Below, piece after piece: positions 6,595 through 14,443 of a stretch of 17,712 nt of DNA; the stretch's first letter is position 1; the number at the start of each line of letters is the position of its first letter. The translations under genes were made by a program, and so were the position numbers. Under the pieces are notes generated by a model. The model searched no databases. It was given only the letters and a program-made list of their open reading frames with translations, and was not told the origin of the DNA. The DNA is taken from NCBI GenBank assembly GCA_945787595.1, contig CALZJV010000043.1:18044-35755 (forward strand), in the 5' to 3' direction. This stretch comes from an uncultured Desulfobacterales bacterium. GTDB lineage: Bacteria; Desulfobacterota; Desulfobacteria; Desulfobacterales; JAFDCJ01.

Positions 6595-7770
6595 ATGACA
6601 ACGGTACAAACCGGTCTTGAAAAACTGGTTACAAGACCTCAGCAATGGATCCGGGACGAACGCTTAGGTCTTCTATGCAATCCGGCATCGGTGGATAGAC
6701 AGATTACACATGCGCGAACACTTATTCATCAGGCGTTTCCGCGTAAACTGAAGGCACTGTACTCTCCCCAGCATGGATTTTTTGCCGAAAAGCAGGACAA
6801 TATGATCGAGTCAGAGGATTTGCTGGATCCGGTTTTACAAATTCCTGTTTTCAGTCTGTACGGACAAACCCGTATTCCCAGCGCGCGGATGTTCGAGCCC
6901 ATCGATGTCCTAATAGTTGACTTGCAGGATGTGGGTACCCGGGTATACACGTTTATCTATACCCTCTCGTATTGCCTCGAAGCGGCCGCAAAATATGACA
7001 TCCGGGTTTTGGTCCTGGATCGGCCTAACCCCATAAATGGAATCGATATCGAGGGGAATCAGCTGGCTTCTGATTGTAAATCCTTTGTCGGAAGGTTTCC
7101 GATTCCCATGCGGCACGGGTTAACCATCGGCGAGCTTGCGGTATTGTTCAATGATCACTTTAATATCGGGTGCGATCTTGAAGTAATTCCCATGAAGGGC
7201 TGGCAGCGAAGTATGCTGTTTACAGACACCGGCCTGCCTTGGGTTGCCCCATCACCCAATTTGCCTACGCTCATGTCGGCCATGGTATACCCCGGCCAGG
7301 TTTTATGGGAAGGTACCAATGTATCCGAAGGACGCGGCACCACCCAGCCGTTTGAGCTGTTTGGAGCACCGTATATCGAGGTGGAAAAAATTACTGCCGT
7401 TTTAGAGACTGAGAAAATACCTGGAGTTCTCTTCAGACCGGTTGTTTTCCAACCGACATCAAATAAATGGCGCGAAACCCCGTGTAACGGCTTTCAGATT
7501 CACGTCACGGACCCTCTGCGGTATCGCCCATACAAAACGACGCTGCATCTGCTCAGGGCTATAATGGCACAACACCGAGGACAATTTGAATGGATGCCCC
7601 CCCCCTATGAATATGAATTTGATCGGTTGCCCATCGACCTGATCATGGGGGATCGGGGTATCCGTGAACGGCTTGAAAGCATGGAACCGATTGACGATAT
7701 GGAGGCCAGCTGGCAGCAAGATCTCGACGACTTCAAAACCATTAGCCAGGAGATTCAGTTATACGGTTGA
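6595..7770 (+). CDS. namZ: Exo-beta-N-acetylmuramidase NamZ family protein (DUF1343)
   Basis: A 391-residue protein with the DUF1343 signature: LGLLCNPASVD near residue 25, ALYSPQHGFFA (about 54-64), IDVLIVDLQDVGTRVYTFIY (103-122), VLDRPNPING, PMRHGLTIGEL (about 172-182), PWVAPSPNLPT and YPGQVLWEGTNVSEGRGT (about 233-250). The characterised member, Bacillus subtilis NamZ, removes terminal MurNAc residues from the non-reducing end of peptidoglycan fragments. Length is that of the core family without extra domains. No signal peptide is visible, so it would act in the cytoplasm or be exported by an unrecognised route. The ribosome site is weak (AAGGTTGG). The RNase H gene follows 25 bases later. 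Together with the MurU-AmgK fusion at 11807 it suggests MurNAc salvage. The molecular family is confident; the substrate is inferred. Confidence 0.88.
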   Translation: MTTVQTGLEKLVTRPQQWIRDERLGLLCNPASVDRQITHARTLIHQAFPRKLKALYSPQHGFFAEKQDNMIESEDLLDPVLQIPVFSLYGQTRIPSARMFEPIDVLIVDLQDVGTRVYTFIYTLSYCLEAAAKYDIRVLVLDRPNPINGIDIEGNQLASDCKSFVGRFPIPMRHGLTIGELAVLFNDHFNIGCDLEVIPMKGWQRSMLFTDTGLPWVAPSPNLPTLMSAMVYPGQVLWEGTNVSEGRGTTQPFELFGAPYIEVEKITAVLETEKIPGVLFRPVVFQPTSNKWRETPCNGFQIHVTDPLRYRPYKTTLHLLRAIMAQHRGQFEWMPPPYEYEFDRLPIDLIMGDRGIRERLESMEPIDDMEASWQQDLDDFKTISQEIQLYG

Positions 7771-7771
7771 T

Positions 7772-7827
7772 CAGAAGACAGACGAAAGAGAACAGATGTC
7801 AGAAGACGGGGGACAGAATTCGGAAAT
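7772..7827. repeat. 7-bp array CAGANNN overlapping the start of the RNase H gene
   Basis: Beginning one base after the namZ stop codon come eight heptamers: CAGAAGA, CAGACGA, AAGAGAA, CAGATGT, CAGAAGA, CGGGGGA, CAGAATT, CGGAAAT. These are the complement of the TCTG vocabulary at 672-755; the 11-mer CAGATGTCAGA is the exact complement of TCTGACATCTG there. The ATG of the downstream gene (7796) and about ten codons lie inside the array. Confidence 0.8.
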
Positions 7828-8494
7828 CAAAGACTGGAAACGAATGTGGTTTAAAGAAAACAAGGTCTGGATGGCCACAGATGCCAAGGGGATGCCTGTT
7901 TCCAAAGACGGTAAGATTTTAATCAAATACCAGATTAAACAGGATTATGAATACTGGGTGAATAAAAACAATGTTCGACCCCTGGACACCCCCCCGACAA
8001 AATCGTTGCACCCAAATAAAAGTAAGCCTAAAAAAAATAGAAAAGATAAAAAAGTTGCCGACAGGACACACTGGGATGAAACCGAATATAAGGACAAAAT
8101 CTGTTTGTTTACCGATGGGGCTTCTTCCGGTAATCCAGGGCCATCCGGAATCGGTGTGCTGCTACGTTATGGGAAACATGAAAAGGAAATCTCAAAATAT
8201 ATCGGCAATGCCACCAACAACATTGCGGAGCTTAAGGCCATCGAAGCCGGTTTGTCAGCCTTGAAAAATATGGATTCCCCTGTCAGACTGTTTACGGACA
8301 GCAAATATGCCTATGGACTTCTTGCGCTGAAATGGAAGGCAAGGAAAAACCAGGAAGTGGTGGAATCCATCAAAAAACTCATGAGCAGATTCAAAGACCT
8401 TCAAATTATAAAGGTCAGAGGGCATTCCGGTCATCCAGGAAATGAAAGGGCCGATTATTTAGCCACCTCTGCCATTAAGCGAGGCCAAAAGTAG
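7796..8494 (+). CDS. RNase H-domain protein with a novel N-terminal region
   Basis: 232 residues from the ATG at 7796. The C-terminal RNase HI domain (about residues 97-228) has the full catalytic set: D107 in FTDGASSGNPGPSG, E145 in IAELKA, D168 in FTDSKYA, H210 and D220 in RGHSGHPGNERAD. It should cleave RNA in RNA:DNA hybrids. Ahead of it is an unfamiliar module at residues 14-55 (WKRMWFKENKVW to DYEYWV) and a lysine-rich linker (about 60-96), in place of the hybrid-binding domain of eukaryotic-type RNase H1. The frame is open from 7664, inside namZ, but the ATG at 7796 is the first outside that gene. An alternative start is the ATG at 7844 (M17), preceded by GGAAACGA; residues 1-11 are repeat-encoded and may not be native. 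Confidence 0.85.
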   Translation: MSEDGGQNSEIKDWKRMWFKENKVWMATDAKGMPVSKDGKILIKYQIKQDYEYWVNKNNVRPLDTPPTKSLHPNKSKPKKNRKDKKVADRTHWDETEYKDKICLFTDGASSGNPGPSGIGVLLRYGKHEKEISKYIGNATNNIAELKAIEAGLSALKNMDSPVRLFTDSKYAYGLLALKWKARKNQEVVESIKKLMSRFKDLQIIKVRGHSGHPGNERADYLATSAIKRGQK

Positions 8495-8503
8495 AAACAG
8501 GCA

Positions 8504-8698
8504 TTCACGGGTTCATAGGTTCAGGGTTCAAAGGTTACAACCGATGGATACTGCTCCCAATATTAATCAGAATCTGGAATTCTCGTCATACCCCATTGTG
8601 TGAAACGGATTTATAGCCAGATGAGGATACGATCCATTTGATACAAGCCGTCTGGGTTTTTTCAACCCTGAACGTTGAACCCTGAACCGCTGAACCTA
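8504..8698. repeat. Inverted pair of GGTTCAGGG arrays filling a convergent spacer
   Basis: The left arm (8504-8537) has TTCA recurring every 7-8 bases (TTCACGGG, TTCATAGG, TTCAGGG, TTCAAAGG). The right arm (8661-8698) carries the complement, with units TGAACGT, TGAACCC, TGAACCGC. Fourteen bases match exactly as an inverted repeat: 8518-8531 against 8675-8688. The arms almost reach the stop codons of the two converging genes (8494 and 8701). The bases between (8538-8660) hold nothing recognisable. A long stem with a ~143-nt loop could form in either transcript. Confidence 0.75.
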
Positions 8699-8700
8699 GG

Positions 8701-9000
8701 TTATTCTTTCTTTAAGGTTTCGATCTCATCTTTGAGTTCATCTATCTCTTTTTTATATTTTTCAACATCCTCACCAACGTCCTCACCGGACCCGGAATCA
8801 GCTACCGGGGTTTCCGCTTCCTTCCCCTCTTTCCAGGTGTCCTTGAGCTCATCAACGCCCAAGTAAATAGCCAGAGCACCTCCGAGCAATAGCATCACAG
8901 GAACGGTACCGGCCAGAACGATCAGGAATTGAGGAAACCAAGCCACAATCCCGATCAATCCCAATATCACTGCGATTGCGCCGCCAACTAATGTCTTCAT
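8701..9000 (-). CDS. Small two-helix membrane protein with acidic coiled-coil tail
   Basis: A 99-residue protein of no named family that I recognise. The ATG at 9000-8998 is chosen over upstream in-frame starts because it is preceded by an excellent AGGAGGT site. Residues about 4-21 and 24-47 are two hydrophobic helices (AVILGLIGIVAW; FLIVLAGTVPVMLLLGGA) joined by a short turn. A charged juxtamembrane segment DELKDTWKEGKE and an acidic Gly/Ser/Asp linker (about 62-77) follow. The tail YKKEIDELKDEIETLKKE has heptad spacing of hydrophobics, suggesting a short coiled coil, probably cytoplasmic and possibly oligomerising. It is monocistronic, with its own promoter, and converges on the RNase H gene. 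Similar hydrophobic hairpin proteins are often envelope-stress or scaffold proteins, but function here is unknown. Confidence 0.75.
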   Translation of the reverse strand: MKTLVGGAIAVILGLIGIVAWFPQFLIVLAGTVPVMLLLGGALAIYLGVDELKDTWKEGKEAETPVADSGSGEDVGEDVEKYKKEIDELKDEIETLKKE

Positions 9001-9031
9001 ATAACCATGACCTCCTTTCATTTGAATTAAA

Positions 9032-9060
9032 ATTATACTGAATGGAAAAACCGTCTTTAA
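9032..9060 (-). promoter_or_regulatory. Sigma70-type promoter for the small membrane protein
   Basis: On the minus strand a perfect -10 TATAAT (9037-9032) lies 17 bp after a weak -35 TTAAAG (9060-9055). Start of transcription would be near 9025, giving a leader of about 25 nt that contains the AGGAGGT ribosome site. The weak -35 suggests activator dependence or modest expression. Consensus match only. Confidence 0.5.
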
Positions 9061-9176
9061 CTGGATGGTGGTGGAAATACCACAATCGAGTGAGTAACGC
9101 AAGCCAATAAAATATTGCAAACCATATGTTATTCTGTTAGTTTAAAAAGGAAAACGCTTCCCTACGGATTCCAATC

Positions 9177-11810
9177 ATGCCAAAAAAGGAAAAGCCCGCG
9201 CTTTCCGGTGGGATCTTCCCCCGATGGATCAGCAAACGCTTGCAGGGCTCCAATGATCATTTTGCCTGCCTCCTTCCACGGGACATCGGCAGCTTCTCCA
9301 ACCTGATTCTGAAGCTCTTCTACTCCGGAATTAAATCGGATGAGGAGCAGATGAAAATTGTTCAACGGATGGACAATAATGCGGTTGTAGTTTATGTCAC
9401 CAAATTCCAGAGTAATTTCGAATACCTCTTCTATTACAACCGCTACCGTGAAAAAAATCTGCCGTTTCCACAGATTGGCTTTGACTACAAAGTATATCTC
9501 TGGCAACCGGTGTCACGCATTCTCAGGATTTTGTTTGCTAAGCTGGTTTTCTTTCTTCGGCATCAGACCCTACCCAATCCGTATGACCGCGGGTACCTCA
9601 AGCAAGAATTGATCAGCGGTCGATGTGGATTTTTATCGCTGGTCGGTAAAAAAAATTTCTACCGCCGGTTTATCAAGGCGGAAACCGATCCAATCCACTA
9701 CCTCATCGATATGCAGAAGTCCATTGACCGGCCGATCTATCTGATACCTCAGCTGATGTTTTTCAGTAAAACCGCCCGGCGTGAGAACCCGACTTTAATC
9801 GACATCCTGTTCGGACCTGAAGATAAACCCGGTAAGATCAGGCGCCTGTATACCTTGACCAAAACCCCCGGCAGGGTTTTTGTGGAGGTGTCTGAACCGT
9901 TAAACCTGAAATACTACCTGCAAACCGCTCAAATCCGGCATCAATCCACGGAATATCAGTCTCTGGTGCTGCGCCGCGATCTGGTGGTGCGGTTAAATCG
10001 GCACCGCCAAAGCATCACCGGCCCTATTCGTAAATCCAGCGAGGAGCTGAGGGAGAGTATTCTGACCTCCGGACGTTTTCAGCGATTCATGGATACCTAT
10101 GCGGAAAACCGAAAAATTCCCATCCAGGAAGTTCATCGCAAGGCAGATGCGCTCATAAAAGAAATCGCCGCGAATTATAAGCCGGCTTTCATACAGATTG
10201 CGGCGACGATTGTGGCCTGGATTACGCGTACCATGTTTGACGGGGTTTCAACCAATCATGAGGTTCTCAACAAGGTCAAAAATATGTCTCACAAGGGTCC
10301 GCTTATCTTGATTCCCTGTCACAAAAGCCATATTGATTACCTAATCCTCGATTACATCCTGTATCAAAATAACATGCAGGTGCCCCATATCGCGGCCGGA
10401 AAAAATCTTTCATTCTGGCCCATGGGTCCCTTATTTCGCAGCGGTGGTGCCTTCTTCCTCCGTCGATCTTTCGGCGGGGCGGTACTCTACTCTAAGGTTT
10501 TTGCCGAATATGTCCACAAGCTGCTGGAGGAAGGTTATCACATCGAGCAGTTTATCGAGGGCGGTCGAAGCCGGACCGGTAAACTGCTCATGCCGAAGCT
10601 GGGTTTGCTGTCCATCCTCATCAGCGCCTTTAAAAATGATGCCTGTGAGGATATGATTTTCGTACCGATCTATATCGGATATGACAGGATTATCGAAGAA
10701 AAGTCCTACCTGCACGAACTTGGCGGCGGGCAGAAGGAAGCGGAGAACTTTTTTCAGGTAATCCGGGCCCGCAAATTTCTAAAAAAACGCTACGGTAAAA
10801 TATATATCCAATTCCATGACCCCATATCCTTAAACCAGTTGTTAAGCCGCTATAATCAGCCGCTGGGGCAAATGACCTCCAAAGAAAAAAATACCTTGAT
10901 TCGAAACCTGGGCTATCGGGTGTTAGACGCCATCAACCGGGTATCGGTGGTAACGCCGCACGCAGTGGTTGCCAGTGCGATTCTCAACTTTACTAAAAAT
11001 ACATTCTCTTTTAGCGAGTTACTCGATGTCAATGAAATCTACCTGAATTACCTTGCAGTCCAGAACGCCAAGCTGGCTGACACCCTCGTTTCTGATAGAC
11101 TGCGGGCCTTTGAACAGGTCATTGATTCATATTCCCAAAGAAAATTCATCGAAAGGATCGAAAATGATAAAAAGGAAAAAGATACTGAACAATATTTTTT
11201 AATCAACGAAGACAGACGACTCCACCTGGAATACTACAAAAACAATTGTATTGCGTTTTTCATTCCGGCGGCATACACAGCATTGGCGATCCTCCAGAAA
11301 GATACCTTCCGGTTTACCGCACCTGAGTTGCATGATGGATATGCGTTTTGGCAGGGTTTTTTTAAATATGAATTCACTTTTGATGTGGATAGCGGACCTG
11401 GGTTTAATGTAAGAAAAACGATCAAAGCCTTCATTGACGAGGGTATTTTGATTCCTCATCAAACCCTGCCCGACACCTACGATGTCACCCCGACGGGTTT
11501 TCGCAAATTAAAATTGTTTGCCCTTTTTCTTAAAACCTTTATAGAGTCATACTGGATCGTGCTCAACTACTTCATGCGAAACCCGCAAAACTCGGTAATA
11601 TCCAAAGATCACTTGAAAAAAATAACCAACAGAGGAAATCGTATGTATAAGCGCAAAGAAGTCGAGCACAAAGAAGCCCTTTCTAAAGTTAGCTATCAAA
11701 ATGCGGTTGAATTGTTCACCCGCAGCGGCATAAAAGGAACCGAGGACACCGAAAAAATCAAAATTCATGCCGGTGCAATACAAAATGCACTCAAACATTT
11801 GCAGCCATGA
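9177..11810 (+). CDS. plsB: Glycerol-3-phosphate 1-O-acyltransferase
   Basis: An 877-residue PlsB-type membrane-associated enzyme that transfers an acyl group to sn-1 of glycerol-3-phosphate, the first step of phospholipid synthesis at the inner membrane. All four acyltransferase blocks are present: block I PCHKSHIDYLILDYILY with catalytic H382 and D387 (HX4D), block II GGAFFLRRSF (423-432), block III FIEGGRSRTGK (459-469) and block IV IFVPIYIGYD (494-503). The N-terminal third carries the degenerate PlsB segment (PGRVFVEVSEPLNLKYYL, about 231-248). It is about 70 residues longer than E. coli PlsB, mostly N-terminal. The ATG at 9177 lacks a clear ribosome site, and an internal start near 9351 (MKIVQRMDNN) cannot be excluded. 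Its stop overlaps the MurU-AmgK start (ATGA), so the two are co-translated. Confidence 0.92.
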   Translation: MPKKEKPALSGGIFPRWISKRLQGSNDHFACLLPRDIGSFSNLILKLFYSGIKSDEEQMKIVQRMDNNAVVVYVTKFQSNFEYLFYYNRYREKNLPFPQIGFDYKVYLWQPVSRILRILFAKLVFFLRHQTLPNPYDRGYLKQELISGRCGFLSLVGKKNFYRRFIKAETDPIHYLIDMQKSIDRPIYLIPQLMFFSKTARRENPTLIDILFGPEDKPGKIRRLYTLTKTPGRVFVEVSEPLNLKYYLQTAQIRHQSTEYQSLVLRRDLVVRLNRHRQSITGPIRKSSEELRESILTSGRFQRFMDTYAENRKIPIQEVHRKADALIKEIAANYKPAFIQIAATIVAWITRTMFDGVSTNHEVLNKVKNMSHKGPLILIPCHKSHIDYLILDYILYQNNMQVPHIAAGKNLSFWPMGPLFRSGGAFFLRRSFGGAVLYSKVFAEYVHKLLEEGYHIEQFIEGGRSRTGKLLMPKLGLLSILISAFKNDACEDMIFVPIYIGYDRIIEEKSYLHELGGGQKEAENFFQVIRARKFLKKRYGKIYIQFHDPISLNQLLSRYNQPLGQMTSKEKNTLIRNLGYRVLDAINRVSVVTPHAVVASAILNFTKNTFSFSELLDVNEIYLNYLAVQNAKLADTLVSDRLRAFEQVIDSYSQRKFIERIENDKKEKDTEQYFLINEDRRLHLEYYKNNCIAFFIPAAYTALAILQKDTFRFTAPELHDGYAFWQGFFKYEFTFDVDSGPGFNVRKTIKAFIDEGILIPHQTLPDTYDVTPTGFRKLKLFALFLKTFIESYWIVLNYFMRNPQNSVISKDHLKKITNRGNRMYKRKEVEHKEALSKVSYQNAVELFTRSGIKGTEDTEKIKIHAGAIQNALKHLQP

Positions 11811-13507
11811 AAGCACTGATCCTGGCCGCAGGATATGGAAATCGATTACGGCCCTATACCGACCATACACCGAAACCCTTGTTTTCCATTGCCGGTCGTC
11901 CACTGCTGGATGTGATTATCGAAAAGCTGCAAAAAGCCGGCTGCAAAGCAGTTATCATTAATACCCATCATTTGCATCACAAAATTGAAGCGTTTCTGGC
12001 AGCACGAAAGTACAGCCTTGAGGTAAATACACGTTATGAACCCCGGATCCTCGGGACCGGCGGCGCCATTAAAAACGTGGCTGATTTCTGGGACGATCAG
12101 CCTTTTATGGTGATCAATGCCGACATCGTTGCCGATATTGACTTAAAAGAAGTTTATAACGCGCATTGCAGCCATCACCCGCCGGCTACCCTGGTGCTCT
12201 GTGACGATCCCGTATTTAACAGCGTTGCCGTCAGACAAAACAAATGGATTACGGGGTTTTTCAATCAAACTGATGACTCAATCTTACCGACGGACAACCT
12301 GTTTACATTTACCGGCATCCAGGTTTTGGAACCTCAAGTCCTGAATTATATACCGGACAACTCTTCTTACAGCAGTATCGATGCGTTTAAAAAAATCCTG
12401 TCGGATGGCAAAAAGCTCATGGCAATTATTACGCCCAAAGACGGGTGGCAGGATATCGGGACGCCGAAAAGTTATCGACAGGCAGCGATTAAAAATGCGT
12501 GGCCCAAAGCTTTCCAGCGGGCTTTCGCAGCCCTCCCCAACGGGCAGATTCAATGGGAGAAGCTCAAGGGGGACGGATCCCAAAGGCAGTGGCATCGTCT
12601 GAGAGCAGCACATCAGTCCCTCATCATGGTTGATCATGGTATCCGCCAAACCGCGATGACATCGGAGATCGATTCTTTTGTTCACCTAGGGCGGCATTTA
12701 TACCACCAGGGTGTTTCCGTACCAAAAATTTACTTCTGCGATACTTTCAGCGGGCTGGTTTTCCTGGAAGATTTAGGCGATGTCCATCTGCAGCAATCTT
12801 TAGGATCAAAGAACGATGCGACGGTTATCGGGCTATACAAATCGGTCATTGGGCAGCTCATTAAATTATCCCGTAAGGGTGCCGACAGATTTGACCGAAC
12901 CTGGACCTACCAGACTCCGGACTACAATCAGGAATTGATACTTGAAAAAGAATGTCGCTATTTTCTGGACGCGTTTTTAAACGGCTATCTCAACTTCAAA
13001 CAACGTTTTGAGGACTTTCAGGCGGATTTTATTGCACTGGCAGACAAAGCCCTGCAATATCCAACCATGGGATTCATGCACCGCGACATGCAATCGCGAA
13101 ATATCATGATCAAAGGTTCAGATATTTATTTTATTGATTTTCAAGGTGGACGCATCGGCCCGATTCAATATGATCTGGCCTCCCTGTTGATCGACCCTTA
13201 TGTTGAAATGCCGAGCTCCGTCCAAGCCCAATTGCTTGACTACAGCATTGAATTGCTGTCGGCGGTAACTGATCTGGACCCGGGAAAATTTCGTTCCTGC
13301 TATCACTATTGTAGATTGACCCGCAATCTGCAGATTCTCGGCGCCTTTGCTTTTTTGAGCAAAGTCAAAGGTAAAAAGAATTTTGAAAAATACATACCGG
13401 CGGCGGTAAGATCCTTGAGATCCAATCTCGCCGCTGGCGGTCAAAAGGAATTTCCCGCTTTAAACGCGATAACCCGGAAGATTTGCAGTCACATGAACAT
13501 CAGTTAG
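11807..13507 (+). CDS. Fused MurNAc-1-P uridylyltransferase / anomeric sugar kinase (MurU-AmgK)
   Basis: A 566-residue two-domain protein. Residues 1-230 are a sugar-nucleotidyltransferase: LAAGYGNRLRPYTDHTPKPL (6-25), GTGGAIKN (83-90), metal-binding NAD (104-106) and WQDIGTP (214-220). Residues about 245-560 are an APH-type small-molecule kinase with HRDMQSRN (425-432, catalytic D427, N432) and IDFQGGRIGPIQYDLASL (443-460). DFQ in place of DFG is the form found in AmgK. AmgK phosphorylates MurNAc/GlcNAc at the anomeric position, and MurU then makes UDP-MurNAc, bypassing de novo synthesis and the fosfomycin step. In Pseudomonas these are two adjacent genes; here they are one polypeptide, MurU first. 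The gene overlaps plsB by four bases. The fold pair is certain; the substrate is inferred and another hexose-1-phosphate is possible. Confidence 0.85.
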   Translation: MKALILAAGYGNRLRPYTDHTPKPLFSIAGRPLLDVIIEKLQKAGCKAVIINTHHLHHKIEAFLAARKYSLEVNTRYEPRILGTGGAIKNVADFWDDQPFMVINADIVADIDLKEVYNAHCSHHPPATLVLCDDPVFNSVAVRQNKWITGFFNQTDDSILPTDNLFTFTGIQVLEPQVLNYIPDNSSYSSIDAFKKILSDGKKLMAIITPKDGWQDIGTPKSYRQAAIKNAWPKAFQRAFAALPNGQIQWEKLKGDGSQRQWHRLRAAHQSLIMVDHGIRQTAMTSEIDSFVHLGRHLYHQGVSVPKIYFCDTFSGLVFLEDLGDVHLQQSLGSKNDATVIGLYKSVIGQLIKLSRKGADRFDRTWTYQTPDYNQELILEKECRYFLDAFLNGYLNFKQRFEDFQADFIALADKALQYPTMGFMHRDMQSRNIMIKGSDIYFIDFQGGRIGPIQYDLASLLIDPYVEMPSSVQAQLLDYSIELLSAVTDLDPGKFRSCYHYCRLTRNLQILGAFAFLSKVKGKKNFEKYIPAAVRSLRSNLAAGGQKEFPALNAITRKICSHMNIS

Positions 13508-13561
13508 TTCGCTTCGCTCACAATTGGAATAGCAGCTAACCAAGACAATGGCCGCAAAAAG

Positions 13562-13579
13562 TATATTGATTTCAATATA
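13562..13579. promoter_or_regulatory. Perfect inverted repeat upstream of dapB
   Basis: TATATTG-ATTT-CAATATA is a perfect 7-bp inverted repeat with a 4-nt spacer, 33 bases before the dapB ATG and upstream of its AAGGAG ribosome site (13600-13605). A/T-rich dyads of this size are typical operator shapes. No regulator can be named, and a convincing -35/-10 pair was not found next to it. Confidence 0.4.
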
Positions 13580-13612
13580 TTATAGAAATTCCGAGAAGTA
13601 AGGAGACAGAAA

Positions 13613-14443
13613 ATGAACCCAATCAAAGTCATGGTTAATGGACTGCCAGGCAATGTATCCCAGGTAGTGGCCGCACAAATCCTGATGGACGAACGGTTTG
13701 AGTTGATACCCTATTCCTTGACAGGCCCGGAAATCCAAGAGCCCGAATATTCCCTTGAAGCCATCACGATGAGGCTCATTCAGCCGGACGCAAGGACGTC
13801 GCAAATCGAAGAGGTGGTAAAATCTCATAGAGGGTTTTTGAGTGTGGATTACACCCACCCGTCAGCAGTCAACTCCAACGCCGAATTTTATTGTGGTTGC
13901 GGATTACCATTTGTAATGGGCACCACCGGTGGTGATCGTAAAAAGCTTGAGGAAACCGTGGGTTCATCGTCCATTGCCGCGGTAGTCGCGCCCAACATGG
14001 CCAAGCAAATTGTTGGTTTTCAAGCCATGATTGAATATGCAGCCGGCACATTTCCGGGTTTATTTCAAGGGTATTCGCTTGAAATACGGGAAAGCCATCA
14101 AAAGGGGAAAGCCGACACTAGCGGCACGGCCAAAGCCATGGTCGGATATTTCAACAAATTGGGCCTATCCTTTTCAGAAGATCAAATCCTTAAAATTAGG
14201 GATCCCGAGATTCAAAAAACCCAATGGGGTATTCCTGAACAGCATTTAACCGGTCACGGCTGGCATACCTACAGCCTGGTTTCGGAAGATCAGACGGTCC
14301 GGTTTGAATTCACTCATAACGTCAACGGCCGTATGGTTTATACCCTCGGCACGCTGGATGCGCTTATATTTCTGTCTGCAAAAGTGGAAATGGGCGTCAA
14401 GGGTAAGATGTTTACCATGATCGATGTTTTAAAAGGCATTTAG
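13613..14443 (+). CDS. dapB: 4-hydroxy-tetrahydrodipicolinate reductase, plant-type
   Basis: 276 residues. The product reduces 4-hydroxy-tetrahydrodipicolinate with NAD(P)H on the way to meso-diaminopimelate and lysine. The pattern is that of the plant enzyme: IKVMVNGLPGN (4-14), VDYTHPSAVN (78-87), PFVMGTTGGDR (99-109), and active-site ESHQKGKADTSGTA (160-173) with H162 and K166, where the E. coli type reads HH...K.DAPSGTA. FEFTHNVNGR and the C-terminal MIDVLKG also match. The N-terminal nucleotide loop is GLPGNVS: the third glycine of the GxxGxxG motif is serine (S16), an oddity worth noting. It has a good AAGGAG site and lies 105 bases after the MurU-AmgK gene; whether it shares that transcript is unclear. 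A 7-bp repeat array starts directly after its stop codon. Confidence 0.92.
   Translation: MNPIKVMVNGLPGNVSQVVAAQILMDERFELIPYSLTGPEIQEPEYSLEAITMRLIQPDARTSQIEEVVKSHRGFLSVDYTHPSAVNSNAEFYCGCGLPFVMGTTGGDRKKLEETVGSSSIAAVVAPNMAKQIVGFQAMIEYAAGTFPGLFQGYSLEIRESHQKGKADTSGTAKAMVGYFNKLGLSFSEDQILKIRDPEIQKTQWGIPEQHLTGHGWHTYSLVSEDQTVRFEFTHNVNGRMVYTLGTLDALIFLSAKVEMGVKGKMFTMIDVLKGI

Noticed and set aside
6580..6600. TAATAG -10-like sequence at the namZ start
   Set aside because: Transcription would begin inside the coding sequence, so it is not credible for this start.
8701..9120. Longer 139-residue version of the small membrane protein
   Set aside because: The upstream extension lacks a ribosome site and covers the promoter; AGGAGGT precedes the ATG at 9000.
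9115..9145. TTGCAA...TAGTTT promoter-like pair before plsB
   Set aside because: Only three -10 matches; not distinguishable from A/T-rich background.
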